5,375 nt of DNA from SKLM01 sp964421785. Lineage in GTDB: Bacteria > Chloroflexota > Anaerolineae > B4-G1. Where the stretch lies: NCBI GenBank assembly GCA_964421785.1, contig CAYQZG010000206.1:1-5375 (forward strand), written 5' to 3'. Of the stretch, positions 1-5,375 are shown piece after piece. The first letter of the stretch is position 1. The number at the start of each line of letters is the position of its first letter. A program made the translations under genes and the position numbers. The notes under the pieces are model-generated. The model ran no database searches. It saw only the letters and a program-made list of their open reading frames with translations, and was not told where the DNA came from.

Positions 1-17
1 GCGCAGCAAGGTGACCT

Positions 18-3000
18 ATGACTGGTCAACAAGAAGAGGGGCCTACCTCGCCAAGAGGGAGCCAGCTCCGCGTCCGTCTGCTGGGTTTCCCCACGGTCTC
101 CTGGCGCGGACAGACCTTGGACGTGCCCCGGCGCCAGGTGCGAGCCCTCCTCTTTCGGCTGGCTGCGACGCCCCTTCCGCTGCCCCGGGAAAGGCTCTGC
201 TATCTCTTCTGGGCCGACACAGCGGAGTCCGCCGCTCGCCGCAGTCTCAGCCGCCTCCTCAGCCACCTGCGCGGGGCGCTGCCGGATCCACGCCTGCTGC
301 TCACCCCCGCCGGATCTGTGGCGCTCGACTCAGAGCGGGTCTTCTGCGACGTGGTCGCGTTCCAGCAGCTTGCAGACCGCGACGAGGATATCGACGCGCT
401 GCGCCGGGCCGCCGAGCTCTACCGCGGACCCTTCTTGGCCGGTTTCTCCTTGGCCGGCAGCCCTGAGTTCGAGGCCTGGATCCTGGAGCAGCAGCGCGTC
501 TATGAACGACGCTATCTCGAGGCCCTGAAGGCGCTGATCGAAAGCACTACCCGTCGACAACAATACGACCAGGCCATCGCCTACGCCCAGCGTTACCTAG
601 CCACGGACGAGCTGGGGGAGGATGTCCACCGCCGATTGATCCACCTGTACGCGGCCACGGGTGACCGTATGGCGGCTCAACGTCAGTTCGAACGATGCGT
701 GGCCGTTCTGGAGCGTGAGCTGGGCGTCCGTCCCCTGCCGGAGACGCGGGAGGCGTACGAGAAAGCCCTCGACGGTCGGCGTCCGCGGCAAGCGCGCACT
801 GCCCCGCACCTCTCCTGGGCCACCCTGCCCACCAGCCTGGACGTGCCTCTGGTGGGACGTGAGAAGGTCTGCGGCCGCCTGAGGGAGGCCTTGGCCCAGG
901 CGCGGGCGGGCCACGGTCAGATCGTCCTCCTATCGGGGGAGCAGGGCATCGGCAAGTCCCGCCTAATGGAGACGTTCGCCGCCCGGTCGAAGGATCGCGC
1001 CCTGGTCCTGGCCGCCGCAGCCCTCGCCAGGGAGCAGGCCCTACCCTACCAGCCCGTCGCCGAGGTTCTCCGCTCCGTCCCCCAGCCACAGATCCTCACC
1101 GCCGCCACCCAGCCTGTCTGGCTGGCCGAGGCCGCTCGCCTGCTCCCGGAGTTGCGCGACCGCCATCCCGACCTGCCGCGGCCCCTGCCGACCGAGCCGC
1201 TGGAGGCGCGGACCCGACTCCTGGAGGCCCTCTGCCGCATGACGCTGGGGTTGGCCCGCCGCCAGCGTCCCCTGCTCATCTGCCTCGACGACCTTCACTG
1301 GGCGGACAGTGGCACGCTCGATTGGCTCCTCGGCCTATCTCGCCACATGGCCCAGGCAGCCGGAGCGGGCTGTCCCATGCTCGTTCTGGGGACCTACCGG
1401 ACGGAGGACCAGGAGGCGATGAACGAGCTGCGCCACCATCTCACGCGCCTTGGGGTGCTGTCCGAGGTTCGCCTCACGGGCCTGAAGCCCGATGCGGTCC
1501 TTCAGATCGTCCGCCATGTGACCGAAGCTCGCCCCGGCGCCGCGGCCCTCTCCCGCCGGCTCCACCGCGCCACCGGCGGCAACCCCTTCTTCCTTGTGGA
1601 GACGCTGCGCGTCCTCCAGGAGGCGGGAGACTTGTCGGAAGACCTGACTGCTTTGGAGACCATTCCCCTCCCCAGCACAGTGCAGCAGGCGATCGAGGCA
1701 CGCCTGCGGCGCCTCGACCCGCAGGCGCGGCAGGTGCTGGAGGCCGGGGCCAGCCTCGGTGATCCCTTCAGCTTCGAGCTCGTGCGACGTACGGCGGGAC
1801 GGAGAGAGATGGAAACCATCAACAGCCTGGATGATACGGTGGCCCGACAACTCCTCATCGAGGACGCCGCTGGTTACCGCTTCCGGCACGCCCTCATCCG
1901 TCAGGCTGTGGAGGCAACTCTGAGCCCTGTGCGCCGCCATCTCCTCCATCGTCGCGCCGCTCGGGCGCTCAAAGAGATCGATGCCCAGGCCACCGGCCGG
2001 ATCGCGCGCCACCTCGAGCTGGGCGGCGAGGAGCAGCACGCCCTGGAATACTACCGACAGGCCACCCGGCGGGCCAGGGAGCTGTTCGCCTGGCAGGAGG
2101 CCGAGAGGATCCAGGGTCGGATGCTGCGGCTGTTGGATCGCCTCGACCCCGATCATTCGAAGCGGGAGTACCGCGCCGTGCGCGGCGAGATCTTGACCGA
2201 CCGCGCCCACCTGCGTTACCTGCAAGGACGGCTGGCGGACCGAGATGCCGACCTGGCCGCCTTGGCCAGCCTGGCCGAGGCCAACGACGACGATGACCTG
2301 CGCCTGCTGACCGCCCTCCACCGCGTCCGGTATCTTAACCTCGGAGGCAGCTACCAGGAGGCGATCGCCGAGGGCGAGCAGGGTCTCACGCTGGCGCGGC
2401 GTATGGGCGACGGCTCGGCCGAGGCCCGCCTTCTGGCCCACGTGGGCTTCGCGCACTACTTCCTGGGGGAGCCGCAGCCCGCTCTGACCGCCCTGGAGGA
2501 AGCCATGGAGGCCTCCGGTGAGGAGATGACGCTGACCATGCGGGGGCGCATTGCGCACATCCTGGGGTACGTCACCTATCACCTGGGACAGTACAGTGAG
2601 GCGCTGGCCCATCACCTGGAGGCGTACCGGTGCAGCGCCAGGATGGCGGACCATAACCGCACGGCCTGGAACCTGATGGACGTCGGCTTCCTGCATCTCA
2701 AGCTGGGGCGTCTCTCCCAGGCCGAGGCGTGTCTCAGAGCTAGCCTGGCCCTGGCCCGCCAAATCGATGCCGATCCTGCTGAGGCCTATGCAGAGACGTT
2801 GCTGGGCGACTGGCACCTCTGCAGGGGCAGCTACGCCGCCGCCCTGGACCGCTTTCGGGCCTCCCTGGATAGGCAGGTGGCGGTGGGCAGCAGACACGGC
2901 GTCGTTGCCGCTGAGGACGGAGCTGGCTTCGCGCTCTACCACCTGGGCGAGCTGGATCGGGCTCGCAAGACCCTCCAGCGTGCCCTGGATCACGCCCTGG

Positions 3001-3566
3001 AGATCGGCCACCGACGGCATGTCGCCCTGGCCTTGATCGGCCTCGGCCTGGTCGAGATGGCCAAGCCCGCTGAAGGATCGGCCCATGCCGCTCGCAAGCA
3101 TGTGAAGGAGGCGCTGACCGTCGCCCGGGAGAGCCAGTGTCCGGAAAACGTGGCGTACGCGCTGGCCGCGCTGGCGCGGGCGGATCGGCAACGGGGGCGT
3201 CCAGCCGCCGCCCTGGATCACGCGCGGGAGGCCGCGCAGGTGGCGGAGCAACACGACTTGCCCAGCTGCCGGGTCTGGGCCGATGTTGAGACCGGCCTGG
3301 CCTTGTTAGCGCAGGAGAAGCCGCAGGAGGCACTGGACTACACGAAATCATCCCTCGAAGCGCTCCCCCACATGCACCAGGACTGCATCGGCAGCGAGGA
3401 AGTCCGCGGCGCCAATACCCGAGTTCTGGAAGCCCTGGGGTGCGCCGGAGAGGCGCGCGAGCAAGCTGCGTTGGCTGCGGCGGCCATCCAGGCCAAGGCC
3501 GAGCGCATCCCCGATTCTCAAAGGCGTGAACGGTATCAGCAGTTCGCCCGGTCGCGCATCCGCTGA
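18..3566 (+). CDS. SARP/AfsR-like BTAD regulator with AAA/STAND ATPase and TPR array
   Basis: Predicted cytoplasmic ATP-dependent transcriptional regulator of 1182 residues. Residues ~17-115 resemble the OmpR-like winged helix of SARP regulators (LRVRLLGFPTVSW, then the VRALLFRLA and RRSLSRLLSHLR helices). Residues ~115-252 are the bacterial transcriptional activator domain (BTAD), including HRRLIHLYAATGDR and LERELGVRPLPET. A STAND/AAA ATPase follows at ~277-530: VPLVGRE at 276-282, Walker A GEQGIGKS at 307-314, Walker B LLICLDDLHWAD at 419-430, a sensor-like LGTYR at 457-461, and GNPFFLVETL at 521-530. From ~665 to 1155 there are TPR-like helical pairs (around 822, 862, 901, 942, 981 and 1065). 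There is no C-terminal LuxR helix-turn-helix, so DNA binding must come from the N-terminus. The start is secure because an in-frame TGA lies at 12-14, just upstream of this ATG. The ribosome site (AAGGTGA, 8-14) is mediocre and close. In this family ATP binding and TPR-mediated sensing gate DNA binding; the ligand or partner here is unknown. Confidence 0.93.
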   Translation: MTGQQEEGPTSPRGSQLRVRLLGFPTVSWRGQTLDVPRRQVRALLFRLAATPLPLPRERLCYLFWADTAESAARRSLSRLLSHLRGALPDPRLLLTPAGSVALDSERVFCDVVAFQQLADRDEDIDALRRAAELYRGPFLAGFSLAGSPEFEAWILEQQRVYERRYLEALKALIESTTRRQQYDQAIAYAQRYLATDELGEDVHRRLIHLYAATGDRMAAQRQFERCVAVLERELGVRPLPETREAYEKALDGRRPRQARTAPHLSWATLPTSLDVPLVGREKVCGRLREALAQARAGHGQIVLLSGEQGIGKSRLMETFAARSKDRALVLAAAALAREQALPYQPVAEVLRSVPQPQILTAATQPVWLAEAARLLPELRDRHPDLPRPLPTEPLEARTRLLEALCRMTLGLARRQRPLLICLDDLHWADSGTLDWLLGLSRHMAQAAGAGCPMLVLGTYRTEDQEAMNELRHHLTRLGVLSEVRLTGLKPDAVLQIVRHVTEARPGAAALSRRLHRATGGNPFFLVETLRVLQEAGDLSEDLTALETIPLPSTVQQAIEARLRRLDPQARQVLEAGASLGDPFSFELVRRTAGRREMETINSLDDTVARQLLIEDAAGYRFRHALIRQAVEATLSPVRRHLLHRRAARALKEIDAQATGRIARHLELGGEEQHALEYYRQATRRARELFAWQEAERIQGRMLRLLDRLDPDHSKREYRAVRGEILTDRAHLRYLQGRLADRDADLAALASLAEANDDDDLRLLTALHRVRYLNLGGSYQEAIAEGEQGLTLARRMGDGSAEARLLAHVGFAHYFLGEPQPALTALEEAMEASGEEMTLTMRGRIAHILGYVTYHLGQYSEALAHHLEAYRCSARMADHNRTAWNLMDVGFLHLKLGRLSQAEACLRASLALARQIDADPAEAYAETLLGDWHLCRGSYAAALDRFRASLDRQVAVGSRHGVVAAEDGAGFALYHLGELDRARKTLQRALDHALEIGHRRHVALALIGLGLVEMAKPAEGSAHAARKHVKEALTVARESQCPENVAYALAALARADRQRGRPAAALDHAREAAQVAEQHDLPSCRVWADVETGLALLAQEKPQEALDYTKSSLEALPHMHQDCIGSEEVRGANTRVLEALGCAGEAREQAALAAAAIQAKAERIPDSQRRERYQQFARSRIR

Positions 3567-3596
3567 TCCCCTCCCCACTCCCTCTAGAACTTGGCG

Positions 3597-3696
3597 NNNN
3601 NNNNNNNNNNNNNNNNNNNNNNNNNNNNNNNNNNNNNNNNNNNNNNNNNNNNNNNNNNNNNNNNNNNNNNNNNNNNNNNNNNNNNNNNNNNNNNNN
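3597..3696. other. Assembly gap (100 N)
   Basis: Exactly 100 undetermined bases. This is the conventional length for a scaffold gap of unknown size, so the true distance between the regulator and the following small gene is not known and a gene could be missing. The 30 bases between the regulator's stop and the gap contain no recognisable terminator or start site. Confidence 0.97.
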
Positions 3697-3710
3697 GCGT
3701 CCGATGGAGT

Positions 3711-3716
3711 GGAGGT
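3711..3716 (+). promoter_or_regulatory. Ribosome binding site of the 70-residue protein
   Basis: GGAGGT ends 3 nt before the ATG at 3720. It decides the start: the frame stays open back into the N gap, but no other ATG, GTG or TTG codon is visible in this frame between the gap and 3720. Confidence 0.75.
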
Positions 3717-3719
3717 CCG

Positions 3720-3932
3720 ATGTCGCCAACGATTCAGTATGCATCCTTCCTCATCCGTCTCTGGCGCGAGGAGAGCGCTGATCAATCTGAGGGAGCCATC
3801 GACTGGCAGAGCGAGGTTGAACACGTCCAGACGGGGGAGCGCTGGGCGTTTGACACCCTGGAGGAGCTACTGACCTTCCTCCGCAAGGCGACGGGGAAAG
3901 GGACGGTGAGGGCCATTCTGGAAGAGACGTGA
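3720..3932 (+). CDS. Small Trp-containing protein, 70 aa, function unknown
   Basis: Soluble, slightly acidic 70-residue protein with no signal peptide or membrane segment. It has a patterned core: an aromatic strand-like start (YASFLIRLWRE, residues 7-17), a middle segment IDWQSEVEHVQTGERWAF (27-44), and a C-terminal amphipathic helix DTLEELLTFLRKA (45-57). Three Trp residues lie at 15, 29 and 42. The pattern looks like a compact beta-beta-beta-alpha fold ending in a 'F-(D/x)-T/S-L-E-E-L-L-x-F-L-R' helix. From memory, similar 70-90 residue proteins are common uncharacterised genes in Chloroflexota, often close to BTAD regulators, but no biochemical role is known to me. It lies downstream of the regulator in the same direction, but the N gap prevents deciding whether they form an operon. 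The ribosome site and codon pattern make it a credible gene despite its size. Confidence 0.8.
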   Translation: MSPTIQYASFLIRLWREESADQSEGAIDWQSEVEHVQTGERWAFDTLEELLTFLRKATGKGTVRAILEET

Positions 3933-3953
3933 GTTGAGCGGATCGCATAGGAG

Positions 3954-3977
3954 CACCCGAGAGGCGGCGCCCGGGTG
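3954..3977 (+). other. GC-rich stem-loop after the 70-aa gene
   Basis: CACCCG (3954-3959) pairs perfectly with CGGGTG (3972-3977) across a 12-nt loop that contains GGCGCC. It starts 22 nt after the stop codon. No T-run follows, so a classical intrinsic terminator is not supported; it may be a weak terminator or mRNA 3' end structure. Confidence 0.3.
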
Positions 3978-4019
3978 GAAGGGAACCGAGATAGCACGGC
4001 GAACTGAGGGGAGTCGATT

Positions 4020-4087
4020 GAACGTGAATGGATCTCTAGAGCTTTCCACGGAACGTGAACAGACGCAGCCCTCTGTGCCGCAACGTG
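4020..4087 (+). repeat. Three AACGTG direct repeats upstream of the 220-aa gene
   Basis: AACGTG occurs at 4021-4026, 4052-4057 and 4082-4087, a period of 31 and then 30 bp, close to three helical turns. The first two copies extend to a 9-bp identity, GAACGTGAA (4020-4028 and 4051-4059); the third reads CAACGTGCT. An 8-bp palindrome CTCTAGAG (4034-4041) lies between copies 1 and 2. The last copy ends 34 bp before the ATG at 4122. Phased direct repeats ahead of a gene suggest protein binding on one DNA face, and SARP regulators are known to use direct repeats. Assignment to the upstream regulator is inference, and no convincing -35/-10 pair was found. Confidence 0.5.
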
Positions 4088-4111
4088 CTCTACGGACGAG
4101 CAAACGGAGAT

Positions 4112-4117
4112 AGGAGG
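4112..4117 (+). promoter_or_regulatory. Strong Shine-Dalgarno of the 220-aa gene
   Basis: AGGAGG lies before three consecutive in-frame ATG codons at 4122, 4125 and 4128, with spacings of 4, 7 and 10 nt. By usual spacing the second ATG (4125) is at least as likely a start as the first, so the N-terminus is uncertain by one or two Met residues. Confidence 0.8.
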
Positions 4118-4121
4118 AAAG

Positions 4122-4784
4122 ATGATGATGAACAAGAATCTACGTCCCTTTGAGGGCTTCTTCAGCCCGGGGCTGTACTTCACCAGCGGTCACGGGATGC
4201 GTCTCTATAACTTCACGTCTACGCCAAAAGGCGTGAACCCTTTCTTCCAGATTTGGATGATGACGCCTGAGGGAAAGAGGATCCTGTACATCGACCCCGA
4301 GAGCGCCGAGGCCATCGTCTCCACCTGGTACAGATTTGAGGACGTCGTGGGAGCCAGCATCAACTGGGAATGGTCCAATTCGGACGTGCTGAACATGAGG
4401 GTGGACGGCGCGGAGGGAACGGGCCTTGATCTAAGCCTGCGCCTGGGTTCGTCGCTGCCGACAAAGCTGCTCAACGCCATCGTGGCGGTCACACCGCAGG
4501 CCCTTATGCGCACCCGCCCGATGCTGGCCGTCTCCGACGTCAGCTTCAACGTCTTGTTGGGCCTGGGCGGGGTGCACATTATGGGGAAGACGGAGACGGA
4601 CAAGCCCTATGTGACCGAGGCGGACAGGTTGATGGTAGTGAAAGAAGCTTCGGCGCTGCTGAACGACGAGGACCTGGGTAGCCTCACGCAGCCGCCCAAG
4701 CCGCTGTACTTCGGGCCGTCAAGAGTTGCCGACCGCGCCGTCTTGGCCCTTGGCACTGCGTACCTTGAGGTCACAGACGTGTGA
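4122..4784 (+). CDS. Uncharacterised 220-aa protein
   Basis: I do not recognise the family. The product has no signal peptide and no clear membrane helix, so it is probably cytoplasmic. The first half is rich in aromatics and looks beta-stranded: GFFSPGLYFTSGHGMRLYNF (12-31), FFQIWMM (41-47), and ASINWEWSNSDVLNMRVDG (78-96), followed by an alternating LDLSLRLG strand (102-109). The middle (113-131) is a helix-like LLNAIVAVTPQALMRTRP. Then come DVSFNVLLGLGGVHIMGKT (139-157) and a C-terminal part with a helix DRLMVVKEASALLND (168-182) and LGSLTQPPKPLYFGPSRVADRAVL (185-208). Alternating strands then a glycine-rich turn suggest a beta-barrel or lipid-binding-like fold, but no catalytic motif is visible. 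It is complete, preceded by a strong ribosome site and by the AACGTG repeats. The next start follows 68 nt after its stop. Codon use appears less GC-extreme than in the regulator gene. Confidence 0.85.
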   Translation: MMMNKNLRPFEGFFSPGLYFTSGHGMRLYNFTSTPKGVNPFFQIWMMTPEGKRILYIDPESAEAIVSTWYRFEDVVGASINWEWSNSDVLNMRVDGAEGTGLDLSLRLGSSLPTKLLNAIVAVTPQALMRTRPMLAVSDVSFNVLLGLGGVHIMGKTETDKPYVTEADRLMVVKEASALLNDEDLGSLTQPPKPLYFGPSRVADRAVLALGTAYLEVTDV

Positions 4785-4841
4785 TCAATCCAACAGCCCT
4801 GGCGACGCCTTCTCCCAGTTCGACGGGTCCATGATGATCAG

Positions 4842-4847
4842 GGAGGA
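4842..4847 (+). promoter_or_regulatory. Ribosome binding site of the short ORF at 4853
   Basis: GGAGGA (4842-4847, in the context GGGAGGAAG) lies 5 nt before ATG 4853. It is a good match and shows that the start region of this short ORF was once, or still is, a real translation start. Confidence 0.6.
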
Positions 4848-4925
4848 AGCCCATGAAGCTCAAAACCCTGTTCATCTTCAACGCGGTCGCCACGGACCTC
4901 TTTCGCGGGGTGGAGACAAGGCCCA

Positions 4926-4956
4926 GGTGCCTCGCACGATCCACGTGCAAGGCACC
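4926..4956 (+). repeat. Hairpin unit 1: 13-bp stem, 5-nt loop
   Basis: GGTGCCTCGCACG (4926-4938) pairs with CGTGCAAGGCACC (4944-4956) at 12 of 13 positions, with loop ATCCA. Each arm is also itself a near-dyad of the form GGTGC-N3-GCACC. No T-run follows, so it is not an intrinsic terminator. Confidence 0.7.
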
Positions 4957-4968
4957 CCACGCTGCCAC

Positions 4969-4999
4969 GGTGCGTTGCACCTCCCGGGTGCGACGTACC
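4969..4999 (+). repeat. Hairpin unit 2: 13-bp stem, 5-nt loop
   Basis: GGTGCGTTGCACC (4969-4981) pairs as RNA with GGTGCGACGTACC (4987-4999) at all 13 positions, two of them G-U, with loop TCCCG. Its geometry is the same as unit 1, starting 43 bp later with a 12-bp spacer. Compared with unit 1 (21 of 31 bases identical), two stem pairs are swapped in a compensatory manner. Confidence 0.7.
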
Positions 5000-5000
5000 T

Positions 5001-5031
5001 CTGGCGTCGCCTCGTTCAGGGGTGACGCTGG
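5001..5031 (+). repeat. Hairpin unit 3: 13-bp stem with G-U pairs, 5-nt loop
   Basis: CTGGCGTCGCCTC (5001-5013) can pair with GGGGTGACGCTGG (5019-5031) at all 13 positions as RNA, four of them G-U, with loop GTTCA. The stem and loop lengths equal those of units 1 and 2, but the sequence is not clearly related, so membership in the same array is less certain. It ends 34 nt before the next gene's ATG. Confidence 0.5.
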
Positions 5032-5054
5032 CAGATAAGGGTAGGACGTTCAGC

Positions 5055-5061
5055 AAGGAGG
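5055..5061 (+). promoter_or_regulatory. Shine-Dalgarno of the exported protein gene
   Basis: AAGGAGG, a near-perfect anti-16S match, lies 4 nt before ATG 5066 and fixes that start, which is also followed directly by a good signal peptide. Confidence 0.85.
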
Positions 5062-5065
5062 AGAC

Positions 5066-5375
5066 ATGTCGTTGGAACGACGGCTAGCCGCATCTCTGAT
5101 CTTCGCCGCCATCAGCACGGCGATGATTCTAACCGCCTTCCCGGCGGCCCGCGCGATCGTCGACGGAGCTGACACGCTTTCGAGCAGAGCGCAGTCCACC
5201 GTCGTGCTGATGGCCGAGGCCGACGCGACAGTGAGAAGCTGGGAGCCCAATGAGAACTTCGGGGGCGAATCCATCCTTAACATCTCCTACTTCGTGGAGT
5301 CCGAGGTCGCGCATGAGGCAGCCACACTGGTCCGCTTCGATCTTTCGTCGCTGCCCCCCGACGCCGTCATCGACG
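5066..5375 (+). CDS. Exported protein with DNRLRE-like domain, N-terminal part
   Basis: Partial gene: 103 codons are visible before the window ends, with no stop. Residues 1-30 form a classical Sec signal peptide: MSLERRL, a hydrophobic core (residues 8-25) and PAARA, with a likely cleavage after the A-R-A at 28-30. From about residue 46 the sequence fits the start of a DNRLRE-type beta-sandwich domain: ADATVRSWEPNENFGGES (52-69), then a strand ILNISYF (70-76), and TLVRFDLSSLPPDAVID (87-103). The A-D-x-x-V...N-x-N-F-G...L-x-R-F-D-L-S-S-L-P order is the usual hallmark. Such domains occur in secreted or surface proteins of bacteria and some archaea, often attached to other extracellular modules; what follows here is unknown. 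The strong ribosome site implies good translation. It is preceded by the hairpin array, so its transcript leader may be structured. Confidence 0.85.
   Translation, partial: MSLERRLAASLIFAAISTAMILTAFPAARAIVDGADTLSSRAQSTVVLMAEADATVRSWEPNENFGGESILNISYFVESEVAHEAATLVRFDLSSLPPDAVID

Larger units (their letters stand above)
4853..5038 (+). pseudogene. Short ORF, probable broken small membrane protein gene (61 aa)
   Basis: The ORF has a good ribosome site and begins MKLKTLFIFNAVA. From memory this matches the start of a family of small multi-pass membrane proteins of unknown function (typically MKLKTL-F/L-I-x-NA-V-V-A-L-V-F-G, about 130 residues). Here the hydrophobic helix stops after about residue 13 and the sequence becomes Arg-, Cys- and Ser-rich (TDLFRGVETRPRCLARSTCK and onward), unlike a membrane protein. 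I found no continuation of a hydrophobic protein in the other forward frames. The simplest reading is a remnant whose 5' end survives while the body was lost or replaced; an assembly or sequencing error is also possible. Codons 25 to 60 overlap the dyad/hairpin array at 4926-5031, which by itself could explain the odd composition. If translated as is, it would be a 61-residue basic peptide. Confidence 0.45.

Noticed and set aside
11..466. Forward open frame starting at GTG 11
   Set aside because: It overlaps the regulator's winged helix in another frame, and its Pro/Arg/Ala-rich translation is typical of a shadow.
1335..3254. 639-codon open frame on the minus strand
   Set aside because: It lies fully antisense to the regulator, whose domains are unmistakable. 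Long antisense frames are common in high-GC genes, and its translation shows no coherent domain.
2740..3744. Minus-strand frame crossing the N gap
   Set aside because: It is open only because N codons are read through, and it is antisense to the TPR region with a low-complexity translation.
4771..4980. Minus-strand frame over the spacer after the 220-aa gene
   Set aside because: No recognisable family, no convincing ribosome site, and the open frame is explained by GC-rich palindromic sequence.
4926..4999. Intrinsic terminator for the upstream genes
   Set aside because: Neither hairpin is followed by a T-run, and two in a row with matching geometry is not the usual terminator form.
4726..5025. 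Forward frame with possible start ATG 4831
   Set aside because: No ribosome site precedes it, its translation is not protein-like, and the ATG at 4853 in another frame has the well-placed GGAGGA.
4926..5031. CRISPR array
   Set aside because: The units are imperfect hairpins with 12- and 1-bp spacers, not identical repeats with spacers of uniform length near 30 bp, and there are no cas genes.
4926..5031. tRNA or tRNA-like gene
   Set aside because: Three equal 13-bp hairpins do not match cloverleaf arm lengths, and no acceptor stem or CCA-proximal pairing closes the set.

Overview
The window is high-GC bacterial DNA with every recognisable gene on the + strand. It looks like part of a draft or metagenomic scaffold: there is a run of exactly 100 N (3597-3696), and the last gene runs off the end. 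The best guess for the source is Chloroflexota. The grounds are a very large BTAD/AAA/TPR regulator without a C-terminal LuxR helix-turn-helix, a ~70-residue Trp-rich small protein, and an exported DNRLRE-type protein. This assignment rests on remembered family distribution; no marker gene is present.

Layout. (1) 18-3566: a complete 1182-residue SARP/AfsR-like regulator, with a winged-helix DNA-binding region, BTAD, a STAND-type ATPase with clear Walker A and B motifs, and a long TPR array. (2) 3597-3696: assembly gap. (3) 3720-3932: a 70-residue small protein with its own ribosome binding site. (4) 3933-4121: a non-coding leader with three AACGTG direct repeats about 30 bp apart, ending in a strong Shine-Dalgarno. 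(5) 4122-4784: a 220-residue cytoplasmic-looking protein of unrecognised family. (6) 4785-5065: a spacer holding a short ORF (4853-5038). Its first ~13 codons look like the start of a small membrane protein, but the rest looks like junk. The same stretch carries an array of GGTGC-N3-GCACC dyads that fold into three consecutive hairpins, each with a 13-bp stem and 5-nt loop. (7) 5066-5375: the 5' end of an exported protein with a signal peptide and the start of a DNRLRE-like domain.

How they may work together: the only gene with a clear role is the regulator. Regulators of the SARP class act on direct repeats, and the AACGTG repeats upstream of the 220-residue gene are candidate targets. That link is inference. 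The least explained part of the window is the dyad/hairpin array at 4926-5031, which sits within or just after an apparently broken gene and just before an exported-protein gene.
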